Assembly (NCBI GenBank): GCA_934463425.1
Contig: CAKSJP010000008.1
Coordinates: forward strand, 1-64,000
Origin: an uncultured Ruminococcus sp.
GTDB taxonomy: Bacteria; Bacillota; Clostridia; Oscillospirales; Ruminococcaceae
Length of the DNA: 64,000 bases
Direction of reading: 5' to 3'
Shown here: one piece after another, positions 1 through 8,024 of the stretch
How positions within the stretch are numbered: the stretch's first letter is position 1
Layout of the letters: each line of letters opens with the position of its first letter
The notes under the pieces: model-generated
The model's database searches: none
What the model was told of the DNA's origin: nothing
What the model saw: only the letters and a program-made list of their open reading frames with translations
Position numbers and translations under genes: made by a program

Positions 1-716
1 TCGTCGATGGTGATCTCTTCTTCGTTAAAGAACTTCTCCATCAGCGCATCGTCCTGCTCTGCAACGTGTTCCATCAGTTCCTGGTGATATTCCTCAGCCT
101 TTTCCTTCAGATCATCCGGGATCTCTTCCACACGAATGTCCTTGCCCAGATCATCGTAGTAAACATAAGCCTTCATCTCAACCAGGTCAACGATGCCCTT
201 GAACTCGTCCTCAGCGCCGATCGGCAGCTGAATCGGAACAGCATTACACTTCAGGCGATCCTTCATCATGTGTACAACATTGTAGAAGTCAGCGCCCATG
301 ATGTCCATCTTGTTGACATAAACCATACGCGGAACTTCATACTTATCAGCCTGACGCCATACGGTTTCTGTCTGCGGCTCAACGCCGCCCTTTGCGCACA
401 GTACAGTTACCGAGCCATCCAGTACACGCAGAGAACGCTCAACTTCTACGGTGAAGTCAACGTGTCCCGGTGTATCGATGATGTTGATTCTGTGACCAGC
501 CCAGTGTGCAGTGGTTGCAGCAGAGGTGATCGTGATACCACGCTCCTGCTCCTGCTCCATCCAGTCCATGGTAGCAGCACCCTCGTGGGTCTCACCGATC
601 TTGTGGTTGATACCGGTGTAGAACAGAATACGCTCAGTAGTTGTTGTCTTACCGGCATCGATGTGCGCCATGATACCGATATTTCTGGTTTTTTCCAGGG
701 AACAATCTCTAGCCAT
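1..716 (-). CDS. fusA: Elongation factor G, N-terminal part (gene runs off the window)
   Basis: Translocation GTPase of the ribosome, cytoplasmic. About 238 N-terminal residues are present and the C-terminal two thirds lie beyond base 1. The GTPase motifs are plain: P-loop [11 protein letters not shown] near residue 18, RGITI switch I, DTPGH switch II and NKMD for guanine specificity. The ATG at 714-716 follows a strong AAGGAGG. It lies 33 bp after rpsG in the classic rpsL-rpsG-fusA (str) order, so it is read from the rpsL promoter. Distinguished from BipA/TypA, which occurs separately in this window, by sequence and by the operon. Very sure. Confidence 0.98.
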   Translation of the reverse strand, partial: MARDCSLEKTRNIGIMAHIDAGKTTTTERILFYTGINHKIGETHEGAATMDWMEQEQERGITITSAATTAHWAGHRINIIDTPGHVDFTVEVERSLRVLDGSVTVLCAKGGVEPQTETVWRQADKYEVPRMVYVNKMDIMGADFYNVVHMMKDRLKCNAVPIQLPIGAEDEFKGIVDLVEMKAYVYYDDLGKDIRVEEIPDDLKEKAEEYHQELMEHVAEQDDALMEKFFNEEEITID

Positions 717-749
717 AGATGATCCTCCTTATACAGCAGCGCAGCGCGC

Positions 750-1220
750 TTACCAGCGGTAGTGTGCAAACGCCTTGTTTGCTTCTGCCATCTTGTGTGT
801 ATCGTCACGCTTCTTGCAGGCACCGCCGGTGTTGTTCAGTGCATCGAGAATCTCTCCTGCCAGACGCTCCTTCATTGTCTTTTCATTCCGCAGTCTGGAA
901 TACTTGGTGATCCAGCGCAGACCCAGAGTCTGACGGCGTTCCGGACGAACTTCCATCGGAACCTGGTATGTGGCACCGCCCATACGGCGAGCCTTTACTT
1001 CCAGAACAGGCATTACATTGTCCATAGCCTCCTGGAACATTTCCAGTGCATCCTTGCCGGTCTTTTCAGCAACGATATCAAATGCACCGTAAACAATCTT
1101 CTGGGCAACGCCCTTTTTGCCGTCTACCATCACATTGTTGATGAGACGGGTTACGAGCTTGGAGTTGTAGATCGGATCCTCCAGCACGTCACGTTTTGCG
1201 ATTTTACCTCTTCTTGGCAT
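750..1220 (-). CDS. rpsG: 30S ribosomal protein S7
   Basis: Primary 16S rRNA-binding protein that nucleates assembly of the 30S head. Its 156 residues are the normal bacterial length, starting [12 protein letters not shown] and ending in the family's FAHYRW tail. A GGAGGG ribosome binding site precedes the ATG. It sits between rpsL and fusA on the minus strand. The unusually long 241-bp gap from rpsL contains small hairpins; S7 autoregulates str operons in other bacteria, so translational control there is possible but inferred. Identity very sure. Confidence 0.98.
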   Translation of the reverse strand: MPRRGKIAKRDVLEDPIYNSKLVTRLINNVMVDGKKGVAQKIVYGAFDIVAEKTGKDALEMFQEAMDNVMPVLEVKARRMGGATYQVPMEVRPERRQTLGLRWITKYSRLRNEKTMKERLAGEILDALNNTGGACKKRDDTHKMAEANKAFAHYRW

Positions 1221-1461
1221 TTTCGCTTCCCTCCTTCACAATAATTCATGAATTCACAGGTACTCAATCGGGCGGCATCCGTTCAGCGGATGATCCGCCG
1301 ACCGTAGGGCCAATGGAGAGGAATACGCCGGCGTGTCAAACACGCCAATCTATATTCAAATCTCCACAGTTCCCGTGGTGATCTCAGTTTTCCTGTTACG
1401 CCGGAGCAGCTTTGCGCCGCTCCTGATTTTCGGTCAGTGTGTAAGCCCTGAAAAGCAGTTC
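1221..1461 (-). promoter_or_regulatory. Long rpsL-rpsG intercistronic leader with hairpins
   Basis: This 241-bp stretch has no gene. It contains a perfect 7-bp hairpin (GGCGTGT/ACACGCC, 1330-1346) and a second pairing region around 1275-1300 (GGCGGAT/ATCCGC). There is no U-tract terminator. It may be an S7-binding regulatory leader or carry an internal promoter; the sequence alone does not decide. Confidence 0.35.
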
Positions 1462-1884
1462 TTACTTCTTGCCAGCCTTCGGCTTCTTTGCGCCGTACTT
1501 GGAACGAGCCTGCATTCTGTTTGCAACGCCCTGTGCATCCAGAGTACCGCGAACGATGTGATAACGCACACCAGGCAGGTCCTTTACACGGCCGCCGCGG
1601 ATCAGAACAACGCTGTGTTCCTGCAGATTGTGGCCGATACCCGGAATGTAAGAGGTTACCTCATAACCGTTTGTCAGCTTGACTCTGGCGATCTTTCTCA
1701 TAGCGGAGTTCGGCTTCTTCGGGGTAGCAGTACGAACTGCTGTGCAGACGCCTCTCTTCTGCGGAGAACTCTGATCTGTGGTAATCTTCTTCTTGGCATT
1801 ATAGCCCTTCTGCAGTGCCGGAGCGGTAGACTTGTACTGCTGTACCTTTCTTCCCTTCCGAACCAACTGATTAAAAGTAGGCAT
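1462..1884 (-). CDS. rpsL: 30S ribosomal protein S12
   Basis: Decoding-centre protein of the small subunit. 140 residues beginning [12 protein letters not shown], as in the family. The TPKKPNSA loop and the [12 protein letters not shown] segment carry the usual lysines whose mutation gives streptomycin resistance elsewhere, so this looks like the sensitive wild-type form. First gene of the str operon, with its promoter about 65 bp upstream. The C terminus is lysine-rich, as expected for an rRNA-binding protein. Very sure. Confidence 0.98.
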   Translation of the reverse strand: MPTFNQLVRKGRKVQQYKSTAPALQKGYNAKKKITTDQSSPQKRGVCTAVRTATPKKPNSAMRKIARVKLTNGYEVTSYIPGIGHNLQEHSVVLIRGGRVKDLPGVRYHIVRGTLDAQGVANRMQARSKYGAKKPKAGKK

Positions 1885-1947
1885 AATTTTCCTCCTTTAC
1901 AAAAAAATGAATTGACAGCAGCAGAAAAGTCTGCCGCATGCTTTTTT

Positions 1948-1976
1948 ATTTTATCACAGCCCGTCCTCTCTGTCAA
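1948..1976 (-). promoter_or_regulatory. Promoter of the str operon
   Basis: On the minus strand TTGACA (1971-1976) and TAAAAT (1948-1953) are separated by 17 bp, a sigma-A promoter reading into rpsL. Confidence 0.7.
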
Positions 1977-2037
1977 CACTTTTACAGAAATTTTACAAAT
2001 GTCATTTTGTGAAACCCGCGCCTTCTGTCCCCCCCTA

Positions 2038-3669
2038 TTATAATGTTGCATGCATCGCATTTTTCTGGCGACGGAGCACCAGAAGATACAGCACTGCCAA
2101 ATAGCTGATACAGCCGGCTGCCGCTGTGAGTGCCGCCGATGGCAGCACGCCCCAGGATGCCGTCCGGTCTGCACAGAGCCATGCCGCAGCCGTAGAAAAG
2201 GCAGATGCCGCAGCAATGGGAAGCAGCGCCCGAAAAAGCCCCAGAGACACGCCCAGGATGCGCCGCAGCTGCCACAGGATCAGCAGCAGCAATACCAGAT
2301 AGCACGCCGAGGTGGCGATCCCTGCACCGGATACACAAAACGCAGGCATAGAGAGCAGCAGCAGATTCCCCGTTAATTTCACCGCCACGCCCGCCAGCAT
2401 GCACGCAACCGGAACAGCGGCTCTTCCGATGCCCTGGAGAATGCTGCACAACGGAAAGGTCAGGCAAAGGCATGCCATACCGGGCAGCAGTGCCCGCAGC
2501 GCTTCTGCGGCGAGTACGGCTTCTTCTGGTCTTTCGCCGTAGAGCAGATGCATCACCGGTTCCGCCAGCACCCACAGACCGCCTGCCGCCGGGAGCGCCA
2601 TTGCTGCCGCCGCGCCCACTACTGAGCGAATATGCGCCGCCGTACCCGGAATATCCTGCCGCGCCCAGAGCGCCGCTGCACAGGGCAGTGCACTCTTCCC
2701 CAGCATATTGGTCACAGACGGCACCAGATTGAAAACCGTGACCGCCATTCCGGTAAATGAACCGTAGACAAACGCCGGAAAATCCGGGTCGGCGGCGATC
2801 TTTCCGAAGTACGCCGTCAGTTCTGCCTCATGAAGCGCCTGAGTCTTGCCCAGACAGCGCATCATAGTCACCAGATCCAGCAGTGAAGTCAGGTTAGTCA
2901 CCAGAGACCCCAGTGCCACCGGGATCATCACATAAAGCAGTCTGCGGAGGATCTGTGCCGCCGGTGCAGCCGGTACATTGCCCTGGGGCAGACGTAAACC
3001 CGGGCGCAGTCCGCGCAGCAGAAAGTAAAGCCATCCCAACGCAGTAGAAAGCGTCACGCCAAGCACCGCTCCGGCAGCTGCAAGCGCCGACAGCGGCACG
3101 TCTGCCGGGACACAGCGGCAGACCTGTTCCGGATGGGAGAGCACCCATTGACACAGCAGCAGTCCGAAGCCCAGCTTTGCCAGAGCTTCCAGTGCCTGAG
3201 AAATTGCCGTGGGCGTCATATCCTGGAGCCCTTCCCAATACCCACGCTCTGCCGCCGTCAGACAGCCGAACAGCGCTGCCGGCGCGATGGCAAGCAGGGC
3301 AAACAGAGCATGCGGCTGTGCTGCCGCCAGGACTGCAAACGGCTCTGCCAGCAGGAACATGCACAGACTGAGAACCAGTCCCAGAATGCCGCAGGCAAGG
3401 CGCGCCGTGTCCCGGATGCGCCGCACCTCTGCCCAGTGTTCCAGCGCCGCCGCACGGGAGACCGTCTGTGACACTGCGGCAGACAATCCGGTGACAGACA
3501 GCGCGTATACGGGCAGCAGCAGCCCATAGGCGGTGCTGAAATAGCCCATCCCTGTGCCCCCCAGCACATTGGTCAGCGGTATCTTAAAGCATGCCCCCAG
3601 CAGCTTGGCGATCATAGCAGATGCCAGCAGCAGCGCAGAGCCCTTCCAAAACGATTGCTTTTTGAACAT
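2038..3669 (-). CDS. SpoVB/MurJ-like polysaccharide flippase of the MOP superfamily
   Basis: Polytopic inner-membrane protein of 543 residues that probably flips lipid-linked sugar precursors across the membrane. Many hydrophobic helices run end to end, and the N terminus (KGSALLLASAMIAKLLG...FKIPLTNVLG) is typical of SpoVB and related polysaccharide exporters. The reading frame is open much further upstream, but the start is placed at the ATG at 3667-3669 because it has an AGGAG site and begins at the first membrane helix; the upstream extension would overlap the divergent aminotransferase. It stands alone on the minus strand. Whether it serves spore cortex, as B. subtilis SpoVB does, or surface glycans cannot be told. 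Confidence 0.85.
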   Translation of the reverse strand: MFKKQSFWKGSALLLASAMIAKLLGACFKIPLTNVLGGTGMGYFSTAYGLLLPVYALSVTGLSAAVSQTVSRAAALEHWAEVRRIRDTARLACGILGLVLSLCMFLLAEPFAVLAAAQPHALFALLAIAPAALFGCLTAAERGYWEGLQDMTPTAISQALEALAKLGFGLLLCQWVLSHPEQVCRCVPADVPLSALAAAGAVLGVTLSTALGWLYFLLRGLRPGLRLPQGNVPAAPAAQILRRLLYVMIPVALGSLVTNLTSLLDLVTMMRCLGKTQALHEAELTAYFGKIAADPDFPAFVYGSFTGMAVTVFNLVPSVTNMLGKSALPCAAALWARQDIPGTAAHIRSVVGAAAAMALPAAGGLWVLAEPVMHLLYGERPEEAVLAAEALRALLPGMACLCLTFPLCSILQGIGRAAVPVACMLAGVAVKLTGNLLLLSMPAFCVSGAGIATSACYLVLLLLILWQLRRILGVSLGLFRALLPIAAASAFSTAAAWLCADRTASWGVLPSAALTAAAGCISYLAVLYLLVLRRQKNAMHATL

Positions 3670-3720
3670 AGCCTTTTCTCCTATCCGCATCAAATTTTGC
3701 ACCGGATAGAAAAATTTATG

Positions 3721-3749
3721 TTGCCGAAAGCGAAAATATGTGTTATAAT
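3721..3749 (+). promoter_or_regulatory. Promoter of the aminotransferase operon
   Basis: TTGCCG (3721-3726), 17 bp, TATAAT (3744-3749), followed by a leader of about 100 nt to the ATG at 3856. Confidence 0.6.
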
Positions 3750-3855
3750 AGAATGGTAATGCCGCCAGAGGCGGTATGGAGAGTCTGCGTACAGGCTCTG
3801 AAATCCTGTGCAGCTGATAAATACGGTAACGCTGCCTGAAAGGAAGAATGTACCC

Positions 3856-5052
3856 ATGCAATACAAATTTGCAGAAAATGTTGACGCATTGCAGCCTTCT
3901 GCGATCCGTGAAATTTTGAAATTCACCAGTATGCCCGGTGTGATCTCTTTCGCCGCCGGAAATCCGGCGCCGGAAGCTTTTCCGGTAGACACCATCCGCG
4001 GGATCTCCGCAGAGCTGTTTGAAAAAGATCCTGTCCTGGCGCTGCAGTACAACATTACAGAAGGCTATCCGAAGCTCCGTGAACTGCTGAAACAGCGCAT
4101 GGCAAAGCAAAACTGCTTTGATGAAGCCGCAGACGATCTCATCACCACCTCCGGCGCACAGCAGGCAAACGAGCTTTCCTGCAAGGTGCTGCTGAACCGC
4201 GGTGATACCCTGTTCTGTGAAGCGCCCAGCTTTATCGGCTCGTTGAACGCATTCCGCTCCTATGGTGTCGATCTGGCAGGCGTACCCATGGAAGAGGACG
4301 GTATGGATCTGGCTGCGCTGGAGGAAGCGGTCAAGGCAAGCAAAAGCCCGAAGCTGGTCTATGTGATCCCCAATTTCCAGAATCCCACCGGCAGAGTCAT
4401 GTCTCTGGAAAAGCGCAAAGGACTGTACAGCCTGGCGTGTAAATATGATCTCATCATTCTGGAGGATAACCCCTACGGCGATCTCCGCTTCTCCGGCACA
4501 GATGTTCCGTCCATCAAGAGCCTGGATACCGAGCACCGCGTCATCTATACCGGCAGCTTTTCCAAAATTCTGGCACCGGGACTCCGGGTGGGCTATGTGA
4601 GCGCACCCAAGGAGATCGTCTCCAAGATCACCGTCTGCAAACAGGTCTCCGATGTCCACACGAACATCTGGGCGCAGACGATCTGCGCAGAATTTCTGGC
4701 GCGCACCCAAATGGACACCTATCTGGACGGACTCCGGGCGATCTACCGCCGGAAGTGCAATCTTATGGCTGACGGCATCCGCGCGCATTTTTCCAGCAAG
4801 GTCAAGTGGGAAATGCCCCAGGGCGGTCTGTTCCTGTGGTGCACCCTGCCGGAAGACTGTGACATGCCGGCATTCTGCACCAAGGCAGTCAAGGACTATT
4901 CTATCGCTGTCGTTCCGGGAAATGCATTCCTGGTGGACGAAACCGCGCCGACCACTTCATTCCGTCTGAATTATTCCACGCCATCTGACGAACAGATCGT
5001 CAGAGGCATCGAGATTCTGGGCGGCATGACCAAAGAGATCCTGGGCGCATAA
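3856..5052 (+). CDS. PLP-dependent aminotransferase, class I/II (MocR/LysN-like)
   Basis: Cytoplasmic fold-type I aminotransferase of 398 residues. The Schiff-base lysine sits in GSFSKILAPGLRVGY. Other family signatures are NFQNPTGR, the LEDNPYGDLRF strand and a C-terminal substrate-carboxylate arginine in SFRLNYS. The best match from memory is the 2-aminoadipate/aromatic transaminase group related to the catalytic domain of MocR regulators; there is no N-terminal HTH. The start at 3856 has an AGGAAG site nine bases upstream; an upstream in-frame start at 3808 has none. First gene of a run with an unknown protein, mazG and rqcP. The amino acid substrate cannot be assigned. Confidence 0.9.
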   Translation: MQYKFAENVDALQPSAIREILKFTSMPGVISFAAGNPAPEAFPVDTIRGISAELFEKDPVLALQYNITEGYPKLRELLKQRMAKQNCFDEAADDLITTSGAQQANELSCKVLLNRGDTLFCEAPSFIGSLNAFRSYGVDLAGVPMEEDGMDLAALEEAVKASKSPKLVYVIPNFQNPTGRVMSLEKRKGLYSLACKYDLIILEDNPYGDLRFSGTDVPSIKSLDTEHRVIYTGSFSKILAPGLRVGYVSAPKEIVSKITVCKQVSDVHTNIWAQTICAEFLARTQMDTYLDGLRAIYRRKCNLMADGIRAHFSSKVKWEMPQGGLFLWCTLPEDCDMPAFCTKAVKDYSIAVVPGNAFLVDETAPTTSFRLNYSTPSDEQIVRGIEILGGMTKEILGA

Positions 5053-5084
5053 AAACACAAAAAATGAAAGGAATCCAATATAAA

Positions 5085-5609
5085 ATGGCACAGAAAAAAG
5101 AACATGTACAGACACATTATCTGGTAACCGAAAACTACCTGATGACAAGAGATGCTGCGCTGCATTTTCCGGCAAAGCAGTTCGCAAATATGATCTCTGA
5201 CACCCACAGCGTTTATGGTATGGTCATCGACATGCCTATTGATCCTCGGACACTCTGCACACTGGTAGTATATATCAATGGTGCAGCAAATCTGTACTTC
5301 AATAACGGCGGGGCCTATACCGGCGCTTCGCAGCGGTATCAGACCGTAGTACAGGCAGGACGCCTTCTGGTAGCAAATGCGCCCCGCATCCTGGGCGAAG
5401 CAAAGAAAACCACAAAATTTGCGCTGCCGACGGCACAGCCGCACCACATCTATCTGCTGACCAAGAACGGCATTTACGAAAAGGAAGTGCATCCCAATGC
5501 TGTCAAGGAGGAAAGCGCCGATATGCAGGCAGTTTATTTCCTCTATCAGCAGGTTATGCGGGAGCTTCGCTCGGCACAGCTGAAAGACCGGGCAACAGTA
5601 CAGAAATAA
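5085..5609 (+). CDS. Conserved-looking protein of unknown function
   Basis: Soluble protein of about 174 residues that I do not recognise. No signal peptide, membrane helix or metal motif is visible; it is mixed alpha/beta with hydrophobic strands around GMVIDMPID and TLVVYINGAANLYF. Start chosen at 5085 (MAQKKEHVQ) because AAAGGA lies at a good distance; an in-frame ATG at 5064 has no ribosome binding site. It lies 32 bp after the aminotransferase and 12 bp before mazG, so it is probably co-transcribed with them, but that context suggests no clear role. Confidence 0.8.
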   Translation: MAQKKEHVQTHYLVTENYLMTRDAALHFPAKQFANMISDTHSVYGMVIDMPIDPRTLCTLVVYINGAANLYFNNGGAYTGASQRYQTVVQAGRLLVANAPRILGEAKKTTKFALPTAQPHHIYLLTKNGIYEKEVHPNAVKEESADMQAVYFLYQQVMRELRSAQLKDRATVQK

Positions 5610-5621
5610 AGGTAATATTCT

Positions 5622-6431
5622 ATGATCCCATATGAAAGAAAAGCACATTATACCATTGACGATCTGGCAGAGATCGTCACCCTGCTGCGCAGTGAAGCAG
5701 GCTGTCCCTGGGACAAGGTGCAGACACACGCCTCCATTCGTTCAGATCTGATCGAGGAAACCTATGAGGTCATCGAAGCCATCGACCAGGACGATCCGGA
5801 AATGCTCCGGGAAGAGCTGGGCGATCTGCTGCTCCAGGTGGTATTCCACACGCGCATTGAGACCGAACAGGAGCACTTCACACTGGAGGATGTCTGCACG
5901 GATATCTGCAACAAGCTGATCGTTCGTCACCCCCATGTTTTCAGCACCGTCCAGGCGGACACCACCGAAGAGGTGCTGAAAAACTGGGACGAGATCAAGG
6001 CGGAGACCAAGCACCAGACTACGCGCACCCAGACACTGGAAGCTGTTGCAAAAACACTGCCGGCACTGATGCGTGCACAAAAGGTCTGCAAACGGGCAAT
6101 GAAGAACAACAACCGCTTTCTGTGCAAGGAATCCGCACTGGCAAGCGTGACTGAGTGCAAGCACGCCCTGGAAGAGGCAATGCATCTGGAGGACAGCGCG
6201 CAGATCGCACGGGCGATGGGCGAGCTGCTGTTCTGCTGCGCCGGCATGGCGCAGACTCTGGGGCTTTCCGCAGAACAGGTCCTGACCGATACGACCAATC
6301 AGTTTATTGATTGTTTTCGCGCCATGGAAGAGACCTGCACCGCAGAAAGCCGCCCTATGGAGACGCTCTCCAACGGCGAGTGGAATGCACTCTGGAAAAA
6401 GACAAGACACAGTCTGGAAGAGGAGGACTAA
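5622..6431 (+). CDS. mazG: Nucleoside triphosphate pyrophosphohydrolase MazG
   Basis: House-cleaning enzyme that hydrolyses NTPs or dNTPs to monophosphates and pyrophosphate. 269 residues with two MazG domains. The first (about 10-125) has GCPWDKVQTH, then EETYEV and EELGDLLLQVVFH, the paired acidic motifs that bind Mg2+. The second (about 140-260) is less conserved, with weaker acidic motifs. The mazG-rqcP pairing is the same as the conserved yabN-yabO order in Bacillus, but here the N-terminal methyltransferase domain of YabN is absent. Sure of family. Confidence 0.95.
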   Translation: MIPYERKAHYTIDDLAEIVTLLRSEAGCPWDKVQTHASIRSDLIEETYEVIEAIDQDDPEMLREELGDLLLQVVFHTRIETEQEHFTLEDVCTDICNKLIVRHPHVFSTVQADTTEEVLKNWDEIKAETKHQTTRTQTLEAVAKTLPALMRAQKVCKRAMKNNNRFLCKESALASVTECKHALEEAMHLEDSAQIARAMGELLFCCAGMAQTLGLSAEQVLTDTTNQFIDCFRAMEETCTAESRPMETLSNGEWNALWKKTRHSLEEED

Positions 6432-6434
6432 GCC

Positions 6435-6680
6435 ATGCGGCTGGACAAATATCTGAAGGTCTCCCGGCTCATCAAGCGGCGCACCGTGGCAAACGAAGCG
6501 TGTGATGCCGGAAAAATTCTGGTAAACAACAAGATCGCGCGGGCATCCTATGATGTCAAGGCAGGCGACCTCATCGAGATCCAGATGGGACAAAAAACAC
6601 TGAAGGTACAAGTGGAACAGGTGACAGATGTCGTCCGCAAGGAGGACGCTGCCGGTCTGTATTCTGTTGTTTCACAGTAA
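6435..6680 (+). CDS. rqcP: RNA-binding S4 domain protein RqcP (YabO)
   Basis: Small 81-residue S4-domain protein. The family binds stalled 50S subunits and supports RqcH-driven poly-alanine tailing in ribosome quality control. The S4 core is clear from residue 1: MRLDKYLKVSRLIKRRTVANE, then GKILVNNKIA and AGDLIEI. It begins 3 bp after the mazG stop, as in Bacillus. Length and order favour RqcP over the heat-shock protein Hsp15. A strong terminator follows at 6718-6746. Confidence 0.93.
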   Translation: MRLDKYLKVSRLIKRRTVANEACDAGKILVNNKIARASYDVKAGDLIEIQMGQKTLKVQVEQVTDVVRKEDAAGLYSVVSQ

Positions 6681-6717
6681 GCACCTGTACCATCGTGATC
6701 TCTTGTGCAATCCATAC

Positions 6718-6746
6718 AGCGGGCAGCTTCGGCTGCCCGCTTTTTT
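6718..6746 (+). terminator. Terminator after rqcP
   Basis: GCGGGCAGC, TTCG tetraloop, GCTGCCCGC, then six T: a textbook intrinsic terminator. Confidence 0.92.
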
Positions 6747-6911
6747 CGTCTGTCTGAACAAAAGATTTTTGAAAATCAAATGAAAGAAAAATGAAATATG
6801 ACGTTTTCCTCGTTCCGTATGAATAAATATTTCTTCGCGGATCCGGCTCACCGGCAGAAAATATTCCTGTACTCTGCCGGCTGCATGCTCCTGTCTGCAA
6901 GGCACATACAA

Positions 6912-6938
6912 TTTTTTCTGATAGATCTATCAAAAAAA
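6912..6938. other. Perfect 14-bp palindrome flanked by T and A runs
   Basis: TGATAGATCTATCA (6919-6932) sits between TTTTTTC and AAAAAA, making an almost 26-bp dyad. It lies in the 559-bp gap between rqcP and the sugar transferase, 125 bp upstream of the -35 box. The gap also holds an 8-bp hairpin (CCGGCAGA/TCTGCCGG, 6851-6880) but no credible gene. The palindrome could be a protein-binding site or a bidirectional terminator. Confidence 0.4.
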
Positions 6939-7056
6939 CACGCAATTTCAGTAAATTTCCAGGTCGTCGAGAAATCTCTGAAAAAAGCCTGGAAACCGCT
7001 GAATAGTTTGCATAAAATATACAATGATTTCGCACGAATCTTGTGACAATAGCACA

Positions 7057-7086
7057 TTGACAATTTGCTACAAAAGATGATATAAT
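7057..7086 (+). promoter_or_regulatory. Promoter of the sugar transferase gene, with a long leader
   Basis: TTGACA (7057-7062), 18 bp, TATAAT (7081-7086). The start codon is at 7240, leaving an untranslated leader of roughly 145 nt (7093-7239). I recognise no known riboswitch in it. Confidence 0.75.
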
Positions 7087-7239
7087 TTGAGTATAGATTT
7101 GCAGTGCTTGAGGGGGTTCTGCAGATTTGCTGCATCCGTCTGATGCGTGCCCATTTTTCCAGAACAGACCCGGTTTGCATTTCTGTAACAGGGCAAACAG
7201 CACGGTGCAGCAGAAAAAATTTCACGGAGGGAATGTATT

Positions 7240-7947
7240 ATGGAGAATTTGGGCTATCTTCTGCAGGATGATGACATGCCGCAGGCAGTGAAGCGGCGTA
7301 CTGTAAGAGAAAAAAGCGGATCCCTGCAGTTGGAAAATGTATCAAAAAAGTACCTCTTTGCCAAACGCGCTCTGGACGCTGTTCTGGCGTTTGCGGCGAT
7401 CATTGTTCTGGCGGTTCCTATGCTGCTCATCGCGCTGGCGGTCTTTTTGCAGGACTTCCACAATCCGATCTTCAAGCAGACCAGAGTCACAAAGGACGGC
7501 AGATTTTTCACCATGTATAAGTTCCGCACCATGTGTGTGAACGCAGAGCAGAAGCTGGAAGAGCTGCGCGCACAGAACGAAGCAGACGGTCCTGTTTTCA
7601 AAATGAAAAAAGATCCGCGCGTCACTCCCATTGGCAGATTTCTGCGGAAAACCAGTCTGGACGAGCTGCCGCAGTTTTTCAATGTCCTGAACGGCTCTAT
7701 GAGCCTGGTAGGGCCGCGTCCGCCCCTTCCGAAGGAAGTGGAGAAGTATACCCCGTACCAGATGCACCGTCTGGATGCAAAGGGCGGTATCACCTGCTAC
7801 TGGCAGTGCTCCGGCAGAAGCAATATTATGTTTGACGAGTGGGTCGAGCTGGATCTGAAGTATATTCGAGACCGTTCTATCTCTACCGACGCAAAAATTC
7901 TGGCAAAAACAGTAGGCGCAGTACTCCGCAGAGACGGCGCAGAGTAA
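7240..7947 (+). CDS. Undecaprenyl-phosphate sugar-1-phosphate transferase (priming glycosyltransferase)
   Basis: Monotopic membrane enzyme of 235 residues that starts assembly of a surface polysaccharide or glycan by moving a sugar-1-phosphate to the lipid carrier. One hydrophobic helix (about 47-69) is followed by the catalytic domain with KFRTM, the KTSLDELPQFFNVLNGSMS block and SLVGPRPP, the signatures of the bacterial sugar transferase family (PglC, or the C-terminal half of WcaJ). The N terminus lacks the extra helices of full WcaJ. GGAGGG precedes the ATG. No other glycan genes adjoin it, so the sugar and final polymer are unknown. Confidence 0.92.
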   Translation: MENLGYLLQDDDMPQAVKRRTVREKSGSLQLENVSKKYLFAKRALDAVLAFAAIIVLAVPMLLIALAVFLQDFHNPIFKQTRVTKDGRFFTMYKFRTMCVNAEQKLEELRAQNEADGPVFKMKKDPRVTPIGRFLRKTSLDELPQFFNVLNGSMSLVGPRPPLPKEVEKYTPYQMHRLDAKGGITCYWQCSGRSNIMFDEWVELDLKYIRDRSISTDAKILAKTVGAVLRRDGAE

Positions 7948-7960
7948 GAATTACACAGGG

Positions 7961-7991
7961 CGGCATGATCTGGACAGGTCATGCCGTTTTT
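7961..7991 (+). terminator. Terminator after the sugar transferase
   Basis: CGGCATGA and TCATGCCG pair around a 10-nt loop, followed by five T. Confidence 0.85.
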
Positions 7992-8024
7992 CAGGCTCCA
8001 ACTGAAATATTAGGAGGAATCACC

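Noticed and set aside
3670..4788. N-terminal extension of the flippase frame across the divergent aminotransferase
   Set aside because: It is the antisense shadow of a clear PLP enzyme; the ATG at 3669 has a good ribosome binding site and starts at the first helix.
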